A stretch of 64,000 bases of DNA from Burkholderiales bacterium (lineage in GTDB: Bacteria; Pseudomonadota; Gammaproteobacteria; Burkholderiales; Burkholderiaceae_C). The DNA is taken from assembly GCA_003963005.1 (NCBI GenBank), contig RXJW01000048.1, forward strand, positions 1 through 64,000. The letters run 5' to 3'. The translations under genes were made by a program, and so were the position numbers. The notes below the pieces were generated by a model. It was given only the letters and a program-made list of their open reading frames with translations, did not search any database and was not told the DNA's origin. Shown here in pieces: positions 1 to 10,000 of the stretch; the first letter of the stretch is position 1, and every line of letters starts with the position of its first letter.

Positions 1-1
1 G

Positions 2-1582
2 GAGCCGGGCTCCCTGCCCGAGTTCGAGCGCCTGCAACGCGCGCTCAAGCGCGGCGATGCGGTGGAGGTGCGCTACGCCGTGCGGCATCCGGAGCTGGGT
101 CGGCGCTGGCTGCTGACCCGGGTCGCACCGGGCCTGCTGGCCGGCGGGCGGCGCTCCACCTCGGTCGTCACGCTGGACGTCACCGCCCAGGCCCAGGCCG
201 AGAACGCGCTGCTGCTGCGCGCCGAGAGCGAGCGCGCCGTGCTCGACTCGGTGCTGGTGGGCATCGTGACCGTCGGCCCCGGCGGCATCGAATGGATGAA
301 CCGTTCGGCCCGCCGCATGTTCGGCTGCGAACTCGACGAGGTGCAGGGCCAGCCCATGGGCGTGCTGGCTCCCGACGACGACGAGCACGCCTTCCACGCC
401 GAGCCGGGCACCGACGTCTTCGAATGCCGCCTGCGTGGTCGCGACGGGCGGGAGTTCTGGGTGATCGGCAATGCCGTGCAGACCCCGCGCGACGACGGCG
501 GCACGCAGACCACCTACGCGCTGCTGGACATCGACCGCCGTCGCCAGGCCGAGGCGCAGAGCCGTCAGGCACAGGCGTCGCTCGCCCGGATCATCGAAGG
601 GGCACCGCTGGCCATCACGCTGCACGAGGCGCACAGCCTGCGCATCGTCAAGCTCAATGCTGCTGCCGTGGCGCTGGCGGGCCGGCCCGAAGCCGCCCTG
701 CTCGGTGGCACGCCCGCCCAGCTTTTCGGCCCCGAACAGGGGGCACAGGTGATGGCCGACATGCGCGAGGCCCTGGCCTCCCAGGCCGTGGTGCAGCGCG
801 AATACCCGGTGCCCACCGGCAACGCGGTGCGCGTGTGGGACACCCGGCTGCTGCATCTCGCCGGCGTCGGCGGCGACACGCCCGAGCTGCTGCTCCTCGT
901 GGCCAGCGACGTCACCGAGCAGCGTGCTGCCGAGCAGGCCCGCCTGCAGGCGGCCATCTCGCAGCGCGAACTGCTCGTGCGCGAAGTGCACCACCGCATC
1001 AAGAACAACCTGCAGGGCGTGGCAGGCCTGCTGCAGCAGATTGCCGCCCGGCGGCCGGAAGTAGCGCCCGTGCTGAAGGACGCGGTGGGCCAGGTCCAGG
1101 CCATCGCGCAGGTCTACGGGCTGCAGGTGGGTGCGTCCGGCCCCTTGCTGCTCAAGCGGGTGTTCGACGCCATCGTCGGCTCGGTGCAGCGCATGCAAGG
1201 CCGCGTCATCACGACGACGGCCGAAGGCGGCGCGCTGCTGAACGACTGGTGCCTGCCGGAGGCCGAGGCCATCCCGATCGCGCTGAGCCTCAACGAGCTG
1301 CTGGGCAATGCGCTGCGCCACAGCGACGGCGCCCAGGTGCGCTGCCAGCTGATCTGCGATGCGGCCGGCGTCACCGTCGAGATCGTCAACCCGGGCCGGC
1401 TTCCCGAGGGCTTTGCGCTACAGAACGTGAAGAGCGGCGTCTCGGGCCTGGGCCTGGTGCGCGCGCTGCTGCCGCGGCGCAGCGCCATCCTCAGCCTGGA
1501 GCAGCTGGGCGGCGACGTCTGCTGCCGGCTGGAGCTGATTCCGCCCAGCGTGGTTCACAATCCCGGCACGAAACCCGTTTAG
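2..1582 (+). CDS. PAS-domain sensor histidine kinase, HisKA_2/HWE type (5' partial, frame open to window start)
   Basis: Frame open from base 2; motif VREVHHRIKNNLQGVAGLLQQ typical of HisKA_2; C-terminal HATPase with NELLGNALRHS. Confidence 0.85.
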   Translation, partial: EPGSLPEFERLQRALKRGDAVEVRYAVRHPELGRRWLLTRVAPGLLAGGRRSTSVVTLDVTAQAQAENALLLRAESERAVLDSVLVGIVTVGPGGIEWMNRSARRMFGCELDEVQGQPMGVLAPDDDEHAFHAEPGTDVFECRLRGRDGREFWVIGNAVQTPRDDGGTQTTYALLDIDRRRQAEAQSRQAQASLARIIEGAPLAITLHEAHSLRIVKLNAAAVALAGRPEAALLGGTPAQLFGPEQGAQVMADMREALASQAVVQREYPVPTGNAVRVWDTRLLHLAGVGGDTPELLLLVASDVTEQRAAEQARLQAAISQRELLVREVHHRIKNNLQGVAGLLQQIAARRPEVAPVLKDAVGQVQAIAQVYGLQVGASGPLLLKRVFDAIVGSVQRMQGRVITTTAEGGALLNDWCLPEAEAIPIALSLNELLGNALRHSDGAQVRCQLICDAAGVTVEIVNPGRLPEGFALQNVKSGVSGLGLVRALLPRRSAILSLEQLGGDVCCRLELIPPSVVHNPGTKPV

Positions 1583-1602
1583 GGACGGCAACGAGGGGCG
1601 CG

Positions 1603-2208
1603 GTGAGCAAGGGCAAGATCCTGGTCGTCGACGACGACCGACTGGTACTGGCGACGTTGAGTTACGGGCTCACGCAGGCCGGCTTCGAAGTGATCGACGC
1701 CGACAACGGCGACGATGCCATCCTGCTCGCCCGCGAGCACCGGCCGCAGCTGGCACTGCTGGACATCCGCATGGAAGGGCTGACCGGTTTCGACGTGGCG
1801 GCCTACCTGCGCGAGTTCCTGCAGACACCCTTCATGTTCCTGTCCGCCTTCGCGGACGACGCCACCGTGGCCAAGGTCAAGGAACTGGGCGCCGTGGCCT
1901 ACCTCGTCAAGCCGCTGGACATCTCCCAGATCGTCCCCGCCGTGGAAGCGGCCTTTGCCCGTTCCACCGCGGCGCCGGCCGACGCACCGCAGGCGCCGGC
2001 GTCGTCACCGCCATCGGAGTTCCCGACGCAACTGGATGCCACCTCGATGGCCGTCGGCGTGCTGATGCATCGCTATTCGCTGCCCCGCGACGAAGCGCTC
2101 GCCCGGCTCATGAGCCTGGCCGCAGCGGACGACCACAGCTTGCCCGACCAGGCGCGTCGCATCGTCGACGCCGTGGAGTTGCTGGCCCGCCCGGGCCACG
2201 CCGCCTGA
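1603..2208 (+). CDS. Response regulator with C-terminal ANTAR domain
   Basis: GTG start; receiver ILVVDDDRLVL...LLDIRMEG...YLVKPLD; ANTAR-like tail ATSMAVGVLMHRYSLPRDEALARL; follows HisKA_2 kinase. Confidence 0.85.
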   Translation: MSKGKILVVDDDRLVLATLSYGLTQAGFEVIDADNGDDAILLAREHRPQLALLDIRMEGLTGFDVAAYLREFLQTPFMFLSAFADDATVAKVKELGAVAYLVKPLDISQIVPAVEAAFARSTAAPADAPQAPASSPPSEFPTQLDATSMAVGVLMHRYSLPRDEALARLMSLAAADDHSLPDQARRIVDAVELLARPGHAA

Positions 2209-2209
2209 C

Positions 2210-3547
2210 TCAGCCGCCCAAGGTGAAGTAGAAGCGGGCGCCCTCGCCCACCGCCGACTCGGCCCAGATGTCGCCCCCGTGGCGGCGGATGATGCGGCGC
2301 ACGAGCGCCAGGCCCACACCCGTGCCCTGGAAATCACTGGCGCTGTGCAGCCGCTGGAACACCCCGAACAGGCGTTCGGCGAACCGCATGTCGAAACCTG
2401 CGCCGTTGTCGCTGACGACGAACACCCGCTTGCCACCCTGCTGGACGCTGCCAAAGCTGATGTGTGCGCTGTCCATCTTGGCGCTGTACTTCCAGGCGTT
2501 GCCCAGCAGGTTCTCCAGCACCATGCGCAGCAAGGTCGGGTCGCCCTGAACGACCAGCCCCGGCTCGACATCGAAGGACAGCACCCGCTGGGGCGCGCCG
2601 CGGCGGATCTCGTCCATCACGAAGCCCGCCTGTTGCGACAGGTTGACCGGCTGGCAGGCGAGCGGCCGCGTGGAGAGCTGGCTCAGGGACAACAGCGCAT
2701 CGATCATGCTGTTCATGCGCGCCGCGGCGCTCATGACGCGGTCAAGGTGGTCGTTGCCGACGCGGTCGAGCCGGCCGCCGTAGTCTTCCTTGAGGATGCG
2801 GGCAAAACCCTCCACCACCCGCAGCGGTGCGCGCAGGTCATGCGACACCGTGTAGCTGAAGGATTCGTGCTCGTGGCCGACGTCCGTTGCTGCCACGGCT
2901 GCGGCCGGCGCTGGCGCTGGCGCCTGCACGAGCTGTGCGGTTCCGAGGTAGCCCGCAAAGTGGCCCTGCGCGTCGATGCACGGCAGGCCGCGCAGCCGCC
3001 ACTGCGCCACGCCATCGGCGGCCGTCAGCAGCAGGTCTGCAAACGGTTGGTGGGCATCCAGTCGCTCCCGCAGTTGCGCGGCCGGTTCGGTGGCTTCGAA
3101 TCGATCCCAGAGCTGCTGGGTGGAGAGACCCGCGCCGACCCAGCTCGACGACGGCGCCCCCTGCGGCGCCTGCCAGCGCACAAGCCGGTGGGCGTCATCG
3201 GTCGCCCACTGCCAGTCCGGCTGGAGCTGCGTCTGCATCAGCAGCTGCTGGCGCGCCTCGCGCAGCGGCTCGGCCAGGCGCTGCCGGGTCAGGCGCACGC
3301 CGGCATGCCAGCCGAGGGCTGCCGCCACGAGCACCAGCACTCCAGTGAAGAAAGCCGTCAGCACCAGCGCCGCATGCACCATGCCGACCTCGCCGCCCCA
3401 GACCCGCGTCAGCGAGAGCACCACCAGCGTGCCCAACACCAGCAGCATCAGCGCAGCCAGTCCCAGACCCAGCACCAGCAGCCGCATCGGCAGGCGTCGC
3501 TCCTGGCGGCGTGACGCAAGCACGCGGTCCTCGCTGAGGCTGTTCAT
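2210..3547 (-). CDS. Membrane sensor histidine kinase
   Basis: TM segments, SYTVSHDLRAPLRVVEGFA H-box, ENLLGNAWKYS, GVGLALVRRIIRRHGG. Confidence 0.85.
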   Translation of the reverse strand: MNSLSEDRVLASRRQERRLPMRLLVLGLGLAALMLLVLGTLVVLSLTRVWGGEVGMVHAALVLTAFFTGVLVLVAAALGWHAGVRLTRQRLAEPLREARQQLLMQTQLQPDWQWATDDAHRLVRWQAPQGAPSSSWVGAGLSTQQLWDRFEATEPAAQLRERLDAHQPFADLLLTAADGVAQWRLRGLPCIDAQGHFAGYLGTAQLVQAPAPAPAAAVAATDVGHEHESFSYTVSHDLRAPLRVVEGFARILKEDYGGRLDRVGNDHLDRVMSAAARMNSMIDALLSLSQLSTRPLACQPVNLSQQAGFVMDEIRRGAPQRVLSFDVEPGLVVQGDPTLLRMVLENLLGNAWKYSAKMDSAHISFGSVQQGGKRVFVVSDNGAGFDMRFAERLFGVFQRLHSASDFQGTGVGLALVRRIIRRHGGDIWAESAVGEGARFYFTLGG

Positions 3548-3721
3548 GCGCGGCATTGTAGGCAGCGGCCACGCGCTCGACGCCCTGGAAACGATCCGGT
3601 GTTGGCCGACATCGATAACCTCGGACGGCAGGGCCGAATCTGTGCATTCCTTCGCGGCGGCTCCCCCTGCCACCCGCGCTACATTTCCAGTTGCCGAGTC
3701 CTCTGACCCGCTGACCCCTCC

Positions 3722-4087
3722 ATGCCCGCCTCTCCCAACGCCCTGCTCGACCCCGAGGCGATTCGCCGTCTGCGCGAACTCGACCCGAGCGGCGGCAACA
3801 AGCTGCTGGAGCGCGTCGTGCAGGCGTTTTCCAACTCACTGGAACGTTTGCTGCCGGACCTGGCCCGTGCCCGCGAAGGCGGCACGCTGGACCTGCAGGT
3901 GGTCCGGCACGTCAGCCACACGCTGAAGTCCTCCTCGGCCAGTCTGGGCGCCATGGGGCTGTCAGCGCGGTGTGCGGACATCGAAGCGATGGCCCGTGAC
4001 GGCGATGTACAGCGCCTGCCTGAACAGCTCGACGCTATGCTCCAGGACATCCAACAGGTGCGCACGGCTCTGGCCGCGCTGCTGTGA
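3722..4087 (+). CDS. Hpt domain protein
   Basis: VVRHVSHTLKSSSASLGAMGLS Hpt motif, 121 aa. Confidence 0.85.
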   Translation: MPASPNALLDPEAIRRLRELDPSGGNKLLERVVQAFSNSLERLLPDLARAREGGTLDLQVVRHVSHTLKSSSASLGAMGLSARCADIEAMARDGDVQRLPEQLDAMLQDIQQVRTALAALL

Positions 4088-6321
4088 CGCCCACGCTCAT
4101 GGTGCCCATCGGTCAACCCCTGGACGATCTGCCGCCGCGCCCGCGCGTGCTGCTGGTGGACGACGACGAAGTCAACCTGCTGTTGACCGCCGCAGCCCTG
4201 CGCGAGCGGGGTTTCGAAGTGAATGAAGCCGCCAGCGGCAGCGAAGCCCTGGGCCTGCTGTCCACCCGCACGCCCGACGTCGTCGTGCTGGACGCGCTGA
4301 TGCCCGAGCTCGACGGCTTCGAGACCTGCTCCCTGCTGCGCGCCACGCCGGGTTTCGAGTCCCTGCCGGTGCTGATGCTCACCGGCCTGGACGACGAAGC
4401 CTCGATCAACCGCGCCTACCAGGCCGGCGCCACCGATTTCTTCGTCAAGTCCTCGCAATGGAGCCTGCTGGACGGGCGCCTGCGCTACCTGCTGCGCAGT
4501 TCGCGCACCCGGCTGGAGCTGGAGCGCAGCAAGGCCAAGCTCGCGCGTGCCCAGGACCTCGCCCGCATGGGCAGCTTCGAGTGGTGGCGCGCGTCATCCG
4601 GCAGCTTCGCCATCTCCGCCGAAGGCCTGCGCGTGTTCGGCCGCGGCCCGCAGGACCGGCTCGATTTCATCGGCGTCATGCGGATGGTTCCGGCTGATGA
4701 CCGGCACGTGTTCCTGCGGCTGCTGCGTGACGTGATCGCCCACACCTCGGTGCTCGTGACCGACCTGCCGCTGACGCTGCCCGACGGCCGCCAGCGCGTG
4801 GTGCACATCGAGGCCGAGCCGGAGTTCAACGAGCAGGGCGGCGTCAGCGGCTACACCGGCATCCTGCAGGACGTGACCGACCGCCGGCAGGCCGAGGACC
4901 GCATCCGCCAGCTGGCGCATTTCGACGCCCTCACCGGCCTGCCCAACCGCCGCCAGCTCATCTACCGCGTGGAGCGGGCCATCGAGAGCGCGCGCCGCGG
5001 CGGCCACGAGGTCGGCCTGCTGCTGATCGACCTGGACCGCTTCAAGGTCATCAACGACACCCTCGGCCACGCGGCGGGCGACGAGTTGCTCGTCGAGGTG
5101 GGCCGGCGCCTGCGCGGCTGCGTGCGCCATTCTGACCAGATCCTCGAAGGCCTGCTCGACGGCCTGGGCAACCGCAGCCACCGCGGCCTGGAGGCCGTTG
5201 GTCGTCTGGGTGGCGACGAGTTCGTCGCCCTGCTGCCCGAAGTGGCCGACGAGCGCGATGCCGAGCGTGTCGCGCAGCGCGTGCTCGATGCCCTGCGCGA
5301 GCCGATCTTCGTCGGCGGGCAGGAATGCTTCGTCACCGCGAGCGTGGGCATTGCGCTCTACCCGCGCGACGGCCAGACCATGGCCGACCTGCTGCGCAAT
5401 TCGGACGTGGCCATGTACGCCGTCAAGAGCCAGGGCCGCAACGCCTCGGCCGTGTACTCGCCGCAACTCGCCGGCCACGGCAAGCAGAAGCTCGAACTCG
5501 AAAGCGCGCTGCACAAGGCACTGGAGCGCAACGAGATCGTGCTGCACTACCAGCCCAAGATCGACGTGCGCGCCGCGCGCATGGTGGGTGCCGAAGCCCT
5601 GATGCGCTGGCAGCGGGGCAACACCCTCGTGCCGCCGGCGGACTTCATTCCGCTGGCTGAAGAGACCGGCCTGATCGTGCCGCTGTCCGAGTGGGCGCTC
5701 AAGGAGGCCGCGCGGCAGGCCAAGTTGTGGCAGCTGCAGTTCGGCTTCTCCGACTCGATCGCCGTGAACCTGCCGAGCCGCCTGTTCGAGCGCACCGATC
5801 TCGTCGAGCACATCCACCAGTGCGTCAGTGCCTACGGCGTACCGCACCGGTCGATCCAGCTCGAGATCACCGAGAACAACCTGATGAAGGACCTGCAGAA
5901 CGTCATCCCGTCGCTGCACCGGCTCAACGAGGTGGGCGTCGAGATCTCGATCGACGATTTCGGCACCGGCTATTCGTCCCTCGCCTACCTGACCACATTG
6001 CCCATCTCCGAGGTCAAGGTCGACCGCACCTTCGTCCGTGACCTCGGCATCACGCCGCAGAGTTCGGCGGTGGTCACGGCCATCATCGCGCTGGCGCGAG
6101 CGCTCGGCCTGCGCGTCATCGCCGAGGGCGTGGAAACACTGCGGCAGATGGAAGTGCTGCACCGCCTGGGCTGCTCGCTGATGCAGGGCTTCCTGTTCAG
6201 CAAGCCGCTGCCGGCGGACGAACTCGAGCGCTGGATCGCGCAGACGGTGCTGCCGCGCAAGGCGCCCTGGATCACCCAGGCCGATCCTCCGATCGACCTC
6301 GTCACCCGCGGACAAGGCTGA
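4084..6321 (+). CDS. Receiver-PAS-GGDEF-EAL protein
   Basis: GTG start overlaps Hpt stop; VLLVDDDEVN receiver, LGGDEF, EALMRW and DDFGTGYSSL motifs. Confidence 0.9.
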   Translation: MTPTLMVPIGQPLDDLPPRPRVLLVDDDEVNLLLTAAALRERGFEVNEAASGSEALGLLSTRTPDVVVLDALMPELDGFETCSLLRATPGFESLPVLMLTGLDDEASINRAYQAGATDFFVKSSQWSLLDGRLRYLLRSSRTRLELERSKAKLARAQDLARMGSFEWWRASSGSFAISAEGLRVFGRGPQDRLDFIGVMRMVPADDRHVFLRLLRDVIAHTSVLVTDLPLTLPDGRQRVVHIEAEPEFNEQGGVSGYTGILQDVTDRRQAEDRIRQLAHFDALTGLPNRRQLIYRVERAIESARRGGHEVGLLLIDLDRFKVINDTLGHAAGDELLVEVGRRLRGCVRHSDQILEGLLDGLGNRSHRGLEAVGRLGGDEFVALLPEVADERDAERVAQRVLDALREPIFVGGQECFVTASVGIALYPRDGQTMADLLRNSDVAMYAVKSQGRNASAVYSPQLAGHGKQKLELESALHKALERNEIVLHYQPKIDVRAARMVGAEALMRWQRGNTLVPPADFIPLAEETGLIVPLSEWALKEAARQAKLWQLQFGFSDSIAVNLPSRLFERTDLVEHIHQCVSAYGVPHRSIQLEITENNLMKDLQNVIPSLHRLNEVGVEISIDDFGTGYSSLAYLTTLPISEVKVDRTFVRDLGITPQSSAVVTAIIALARALGLRVIAEGVETLRQMEVLHRLGCSLMQGFLFSKPLPADELERWIAQTVLPRKAPWITQADPPIDLVTRGQG

Positions 6322-8186
6322 TGCGCGCTCAACTCCCCCCTGCCCAGCTGGCCAAGGCGGCCCTTCAGCGGCTCGCGCAGGCCCGACTGGAACCCACGCC
6401 GGAGAACTACGCCCGCGCCTACGCCATCGAGGCCGGCACCGAGCCGGCCGCCGCGGCCGGTAGCGCCGTGCCGGAACGGGTGCAGCAACTGCTGTCCAAG
6501 CTGATCAGCCTGGCCCTGCCCAGCGGCAGCACGCGACAGGAATTGCAGACCTCGTTGCGCGAGCAGCGCCTGGAGGAACTCCAGCGCCAGGTCGACCGGC
6601 TGCTGGACGTGGCCGGGCCCGGTGCGCAGGCCGAGGCGCTGGCCCAGGCCATCGAGCGCCTGGTGCGCGGGCTGGAGCGCGGCGGTCGCCACTGGACGGT
6701 GGCGCGCAAGAAGGACGGCGTGTTCCGCGCGCTCGAACTCAGCCGCAACGACACCGGCAAGCTCATCAAGCGGCTCACCCAGCTCATTGCGAGCTGGGAC
6801 AAGGATGGCGAAGGCAGCGAGGTCGAGACGGACGAGGACGGCGGCACACCCAGCCAGCTGTTCGCCGACAGTGGTTTCCTCGAATCACCGAGCTTCGGCG
6901 ATTCGGGCTTCCGCGAGAGCAGCGGCTTCGGCGAGCTGAGCCGCACCGGGCTGCGCGACACCCCGGCGCCGCCCCAGGCCAGTCCCCACTGGCTGGCGCT
7001 CAGCGGCGAACTCAACAGCACCGTGCGTCACGCGCTGCGCTCGCCCGAGACCGAAGCCACGCCCGCTGACGCCCTCATACGCGAACTGGACGCCGCCCAC
7101 GCCGAGCTCAAGTCGCAGGGCGCCTCGCCCGAGCGGGCGGCGCAGATGGCCGCCCTGTGCCTGCGCGCGCGCCACCTGCTCGACCACCGCCGCCACCTGT
7201 TCGACGAACTCGGAGGCCTGTGCCGCGAGCTCAGCGGCAGCCTCGTGGACTTGGCGGAGGATGACTCCTGGGCGCGCGGCCAGGCCGAGGCGATGAACAA
7301 CACCTTGGCCCAGGGCCTGTCGGGCCGTGGCGTGCGCACCGTCTCCGAACTGCTCGCCGGCACGCGGGAGCGCCAGCGGGCGCTGCGCGACGAGCGCTCC
7401 AAGGCGCGCGACGCCCTCAAGGGCCTGATCCAGCGCATGCTGGCCGAGCTGGGCGAACTGGGCCAGCACACCGACCGCTTCCAGAGCAGCGTCGGCCGCT
7501 ACGCCGAAGCCATCGAGCATGCCGACTCGCTGGAGAGCCTGGCCGGCACGGTGCGCGAGATGGTGGAAGAGAGCCGCAGCGTGCAAAGCCTCGTGGCCCA
7601 GACGCAGCAGCGCCTGACGCTGGAACATGACCGCGCCGCGGCGCTGACGGCCCGTGTGGACGAACTCGAAGGCGAGCTGCGCCGGCTGTCCAGCGAGGTC
7701 CACACCGACCAGCTCACCCAGGTGGCCAACCGCCGCGGCCTCATCCAGGCCTTCGGCATCGAGCAGGCCAAGGCCGAACGGGAATCGACCCGGGTCGCGC
7801 TGGCCCTGCTGGACATCGACAACTTCAAGAAGCTCAACGACACGCTCGGCCACCACGCCGGCGACATCGCGCTGAAGTCGCTCGCCGAGCGCACCCAGGC
7901 CTCCCTGCGCCCGGGTGACATGGTGGCCCGCTACGGCGGCGAGGAGTTCGTGCTGATGCTGCCCAACACGCCGCTGGACGAAGCCCAGCAGGTGCTCGTG
8001 CGGCTGCAGCGCTCGCTGACCACGGCGCTGTTCAACCATGACGGCAAGGACGTGTTCGTGACCTTCTCGGCCGGTGTCACGCTGTACCGGCCCGGCGAGA
8101 CGCTGGAGGCCGCACTCGACCGCGCCGACGTCGCGCTCTACGAGGCCAAGCACACCGGCAAGAACCGGGCCTGCATCGCCGAGTGA
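6321..8186 (+). CDS. Diguanylate cyclase (GGDEF) with long N-terminal region
   Basis: RPGDMVARYGGEEFVLMLP (I-site RPGD plus GGEEF); TGATG junction with upstream gene. Confidence 0.9.
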   Translation: MRAQLPPAQLAKAALQRLAQARLEPTPENYARAYAIEAGTEPAAAAGSAVPERVQQLLSKLISLALPSGSTRQELQTSLREQRLEELQRQVDRLLDVAGPGAQAEALAQAIERLVRGLERGGRHWTVARKKDGVFRALELSRNDTGKLIKRLTQLIASWDKDGEGSEVETDEDGGTPSQLFADSGFLESPSFGDSGFRESSGFGELSRTGLRDTPAPPQASPHWLALSGELNSTVRHALRSPETEATPADALIRELDAAHAELKSQGASPERAAQMAALCLRARHLLDHRRHLFDELGGLCRELSGSLVDLAEDDSWARGQAEAMNNTLAQGLSGRGVRTVSELLAGTRERQRALRDERSKARDALKGLIQRMLAELGELGQHTDRFQSSVGRYAEAIEHADSLESLAGTVREMVEESRSVQSLVAQTQQRLTLEHDRAAALTARVDELEGELRRLSSEVHTDQLTQVANRRGLIQAFGIEQAKAERESTRVALALLDIDNFKKLNDTLGHHAGDIALKSLAERTQASLRPGDMVARYGGEEFVLMLPNTPLDEAQQVLVRLQRSLTTALFNHDGKDVFVTFSAGVTLYRPGETLEAALDRADVALYEAKHTGKNRACIAE

Positions 8187-8199
8187 GCCGACCTGCCGC

Positions 8200-8586
8200 T
8201 CACATCAGGTCAGCGTTGGCGCGCATGGCCTCGATGACCGCGTCGACCGACGTGCGGCGGGCTTTCAAGGCCTCCACCTGGTCCGCGAGGGCGTCCGTCA
8301 CGAGCAGGCCCATGTGCCAGCCATCGAAGCGGCGCGTCGTGATGGGCTGGCGTTCGATCAGCCGGATGTCCTGATGCCGCGGGCTGCGGGAGATGTAGCC
8401 CACCACCTCATCCAGCATGTCGCGCTGCCCTTCCAGCACCTGCAGGAACTCCGAGCGCACCAGCAGGAGCATGCCGGTCACGTCGAGCTGTCGGTTGCGC
8501 ATCTGGGAGCGCGCGACGATGCGCCGGACTTCGGGCACCGTGAGATCGGGCGCCGCCGTACTGATGTAGACCAGCCGCTCCAGCAT
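8200..8586 (-). CDS. BLUF-domain blue-light sensor
   Basis: RLVYISTA, RNRQLDVTGMLLL, FLQVLEG pattern typical of BLUF (Tyr, Asn, Gln retained). Confidence 0.85.
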   Translation of the reverse strand: MLERLVYISTAAPDLTVPEVRRIVARSQMRNRQLDVTGMLLLVRSEFLQVLEGQRDMLDEVVGYISRSPRHQDIRLIERQPITTRRFDGWHMGLLVTDALADQVEALKARRTSVDAVIEAMRANADLM

Positions 8587-8597
8587 CGGGCCGTCCG

Positions 8598-9944
8598 TCA
8601 GAAGTTGAAGGCCAGGCGCAGGCCGCCCCAGTGCCGCCCCTGCACGATGATCGGTGCCGTGGCCTCCTTCAGCACGACGAAGCGCCCCCCGCCCATGTCG
8701 CGACGATAGGTCTGCAGCAGGAAGGGCCGCGTGTTGCGCGCCGAGGCCAGGCCGGTGCGGTCGTTGAAGATGCGCCGGTAGCGGCTGTTGGCAGTGTTCC
8801 AGACCGTGTCGCCAGGCCGCTGCGGCTGGCAGTACTTGCGGTTGTGCGTGGGGATGTAGCCATTGCGATCTGCTGCGATGCAGAACACGATCCTGTCGTC
8901 GAGCGCCAGCATCTTCTCCTGCACGGCCGGGAACAGCCTGTCGGTCAGCTGGCAGAAGCGGGCCAGGTGCTGCTGTGGCGACGTGCCCTCGATCGGACGG
9001 TACTGCTCATCGAAGAGGTCGGGCGCTGCGATCTGGCCTGCCTTCAGCGCGCCTTCGAGCACGGCCGCAATCTCGCCGGCCGCCTGCTGGGCCGCGCGGA
9101 TGAACGGCATGTCGTCGACCTCGACACCACTCTCGGCAACCTGCTCGACCAGTTCCTCCGCCATCCGCAGGAAGCGGTCGCTGCCGTCGAATGCGACCTG
9201 CAGGCCGCCGGCCGCCTGGGTCACTTCGCGATCCAGCTCATGCGCGCGCTGGTTCAGCACCTGCATCTGCTGACCGCTCTGCGCCGCGGACGCCGCGATC
9301 CGCTGCACATCCGCCTCCACTGCGCTGAAAGCCGCGTGAATCTGGCTCCGCTTGGCCGGGTTCTCGGTCAACTCCTCGCTGAAGCGGTCGATGCGGGTCT
9401 GCAGGCTGCCGATGGCACTCACGATCGCCTTCGACGACGCCTCGACCTGCCCGGCCAGCGCCTTCACGGCCTCGGCCACGACGGCAAAGCCCCGCCCCGC
9501 CTCGCCGGCGTGCTTGGCTTCGACCGCGGCATTGAAGGCCACCAGCCGCGTCTGCAGCGAGATCTTGGTGATCTCGGCCGCGGCGTCGGACACCTGCGCG
9601 AGCGTGCTGGCCATGCCGGTCACCTCGCTGCCCACGCCGCCCAGCGCGTCGCGGGCGCGCTGAACGGCCGCCGCGCTCTCGGCCGTGGCGGCCGTGATGG
9701 CCGCCTGCGCCTGGCTGATCTGGTGCAACTGCTGCGCCAATGCCTGCATGGCCTGGCTCTGCGACTGCACGACCCGCTGGGTGTCCTCCAGGGCACCGCG
9801 CACCTCCGCCGCATCCTTGCCCACGGTGGACAAGGAGCGCGACAGCCGCCTGACGACATTCAACGCGGCGTCGTCATCGCGACGCGGTGCGCCGTCATGC
9901 GCGACCGCAGAAGCGGTGCTTCCCGACCTGGGCCACTTGAACAT
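8598..9944 (-). CDS. Soluble methyl-accepting chemotaxis protein with C-terminal Cache/PAS-like sensor
   Basis: [27 protein letters not shown] tip; no obvious TM; C-terminal [20 protein letters not shown]... Confidence 0.85.
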   Translation of the reverse strand: MFKWPRSGSTASAVAHDGAPRRDDDAALNVVRRLSRSLSTVGKDAAEVRGALEDTQRVVQSQSQAMQALAQQLHQISQAQAAITAATAESAAAVQRARDALGGVGSEVTGMASTLAQVSDAAAEITKISLQTRLVAFNAAVEAKHAGEAGRGFAVVAEAVKALAGQVEASSKAIVSAIGSLQTRIDRFSEELTENPAKRSQIHAAFSAVEADVQRIAASAAQSGQQMQVLNQRAHELDREVTQAAGGLQVAFDGSDRFLRMAEELVEQVAESGVEVDDMPFIRAAQQAAGEIAAVLEGALKAGQIAAPDLFDEQYRPIEGTSPQQHLARFCQLTDRLFPAVQEKMLALDDRIVFCIAADRNGYIPTHNRKYCQPQRPGDTVWNTANSRYRRIFNDRTGLASARNTRPFLLQTYRRDMGGGRFVVLKEATAPIIVQGRHWGGLRLAFNF

Positions 9945-10000
9945 GTCTTGTCCCCATCGTTGGCCGGGACCATGCCATCTGCGGGCACCGCCCAGCTAAT

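Noticed and set aside
292-2208. 638-aa plus-strand ORF as a single gene
   Set aside because: First two thirds are an Arg/Ala-rich out-of-frame shadow of the kinase; only the region from about 1603 is a real response regulator.
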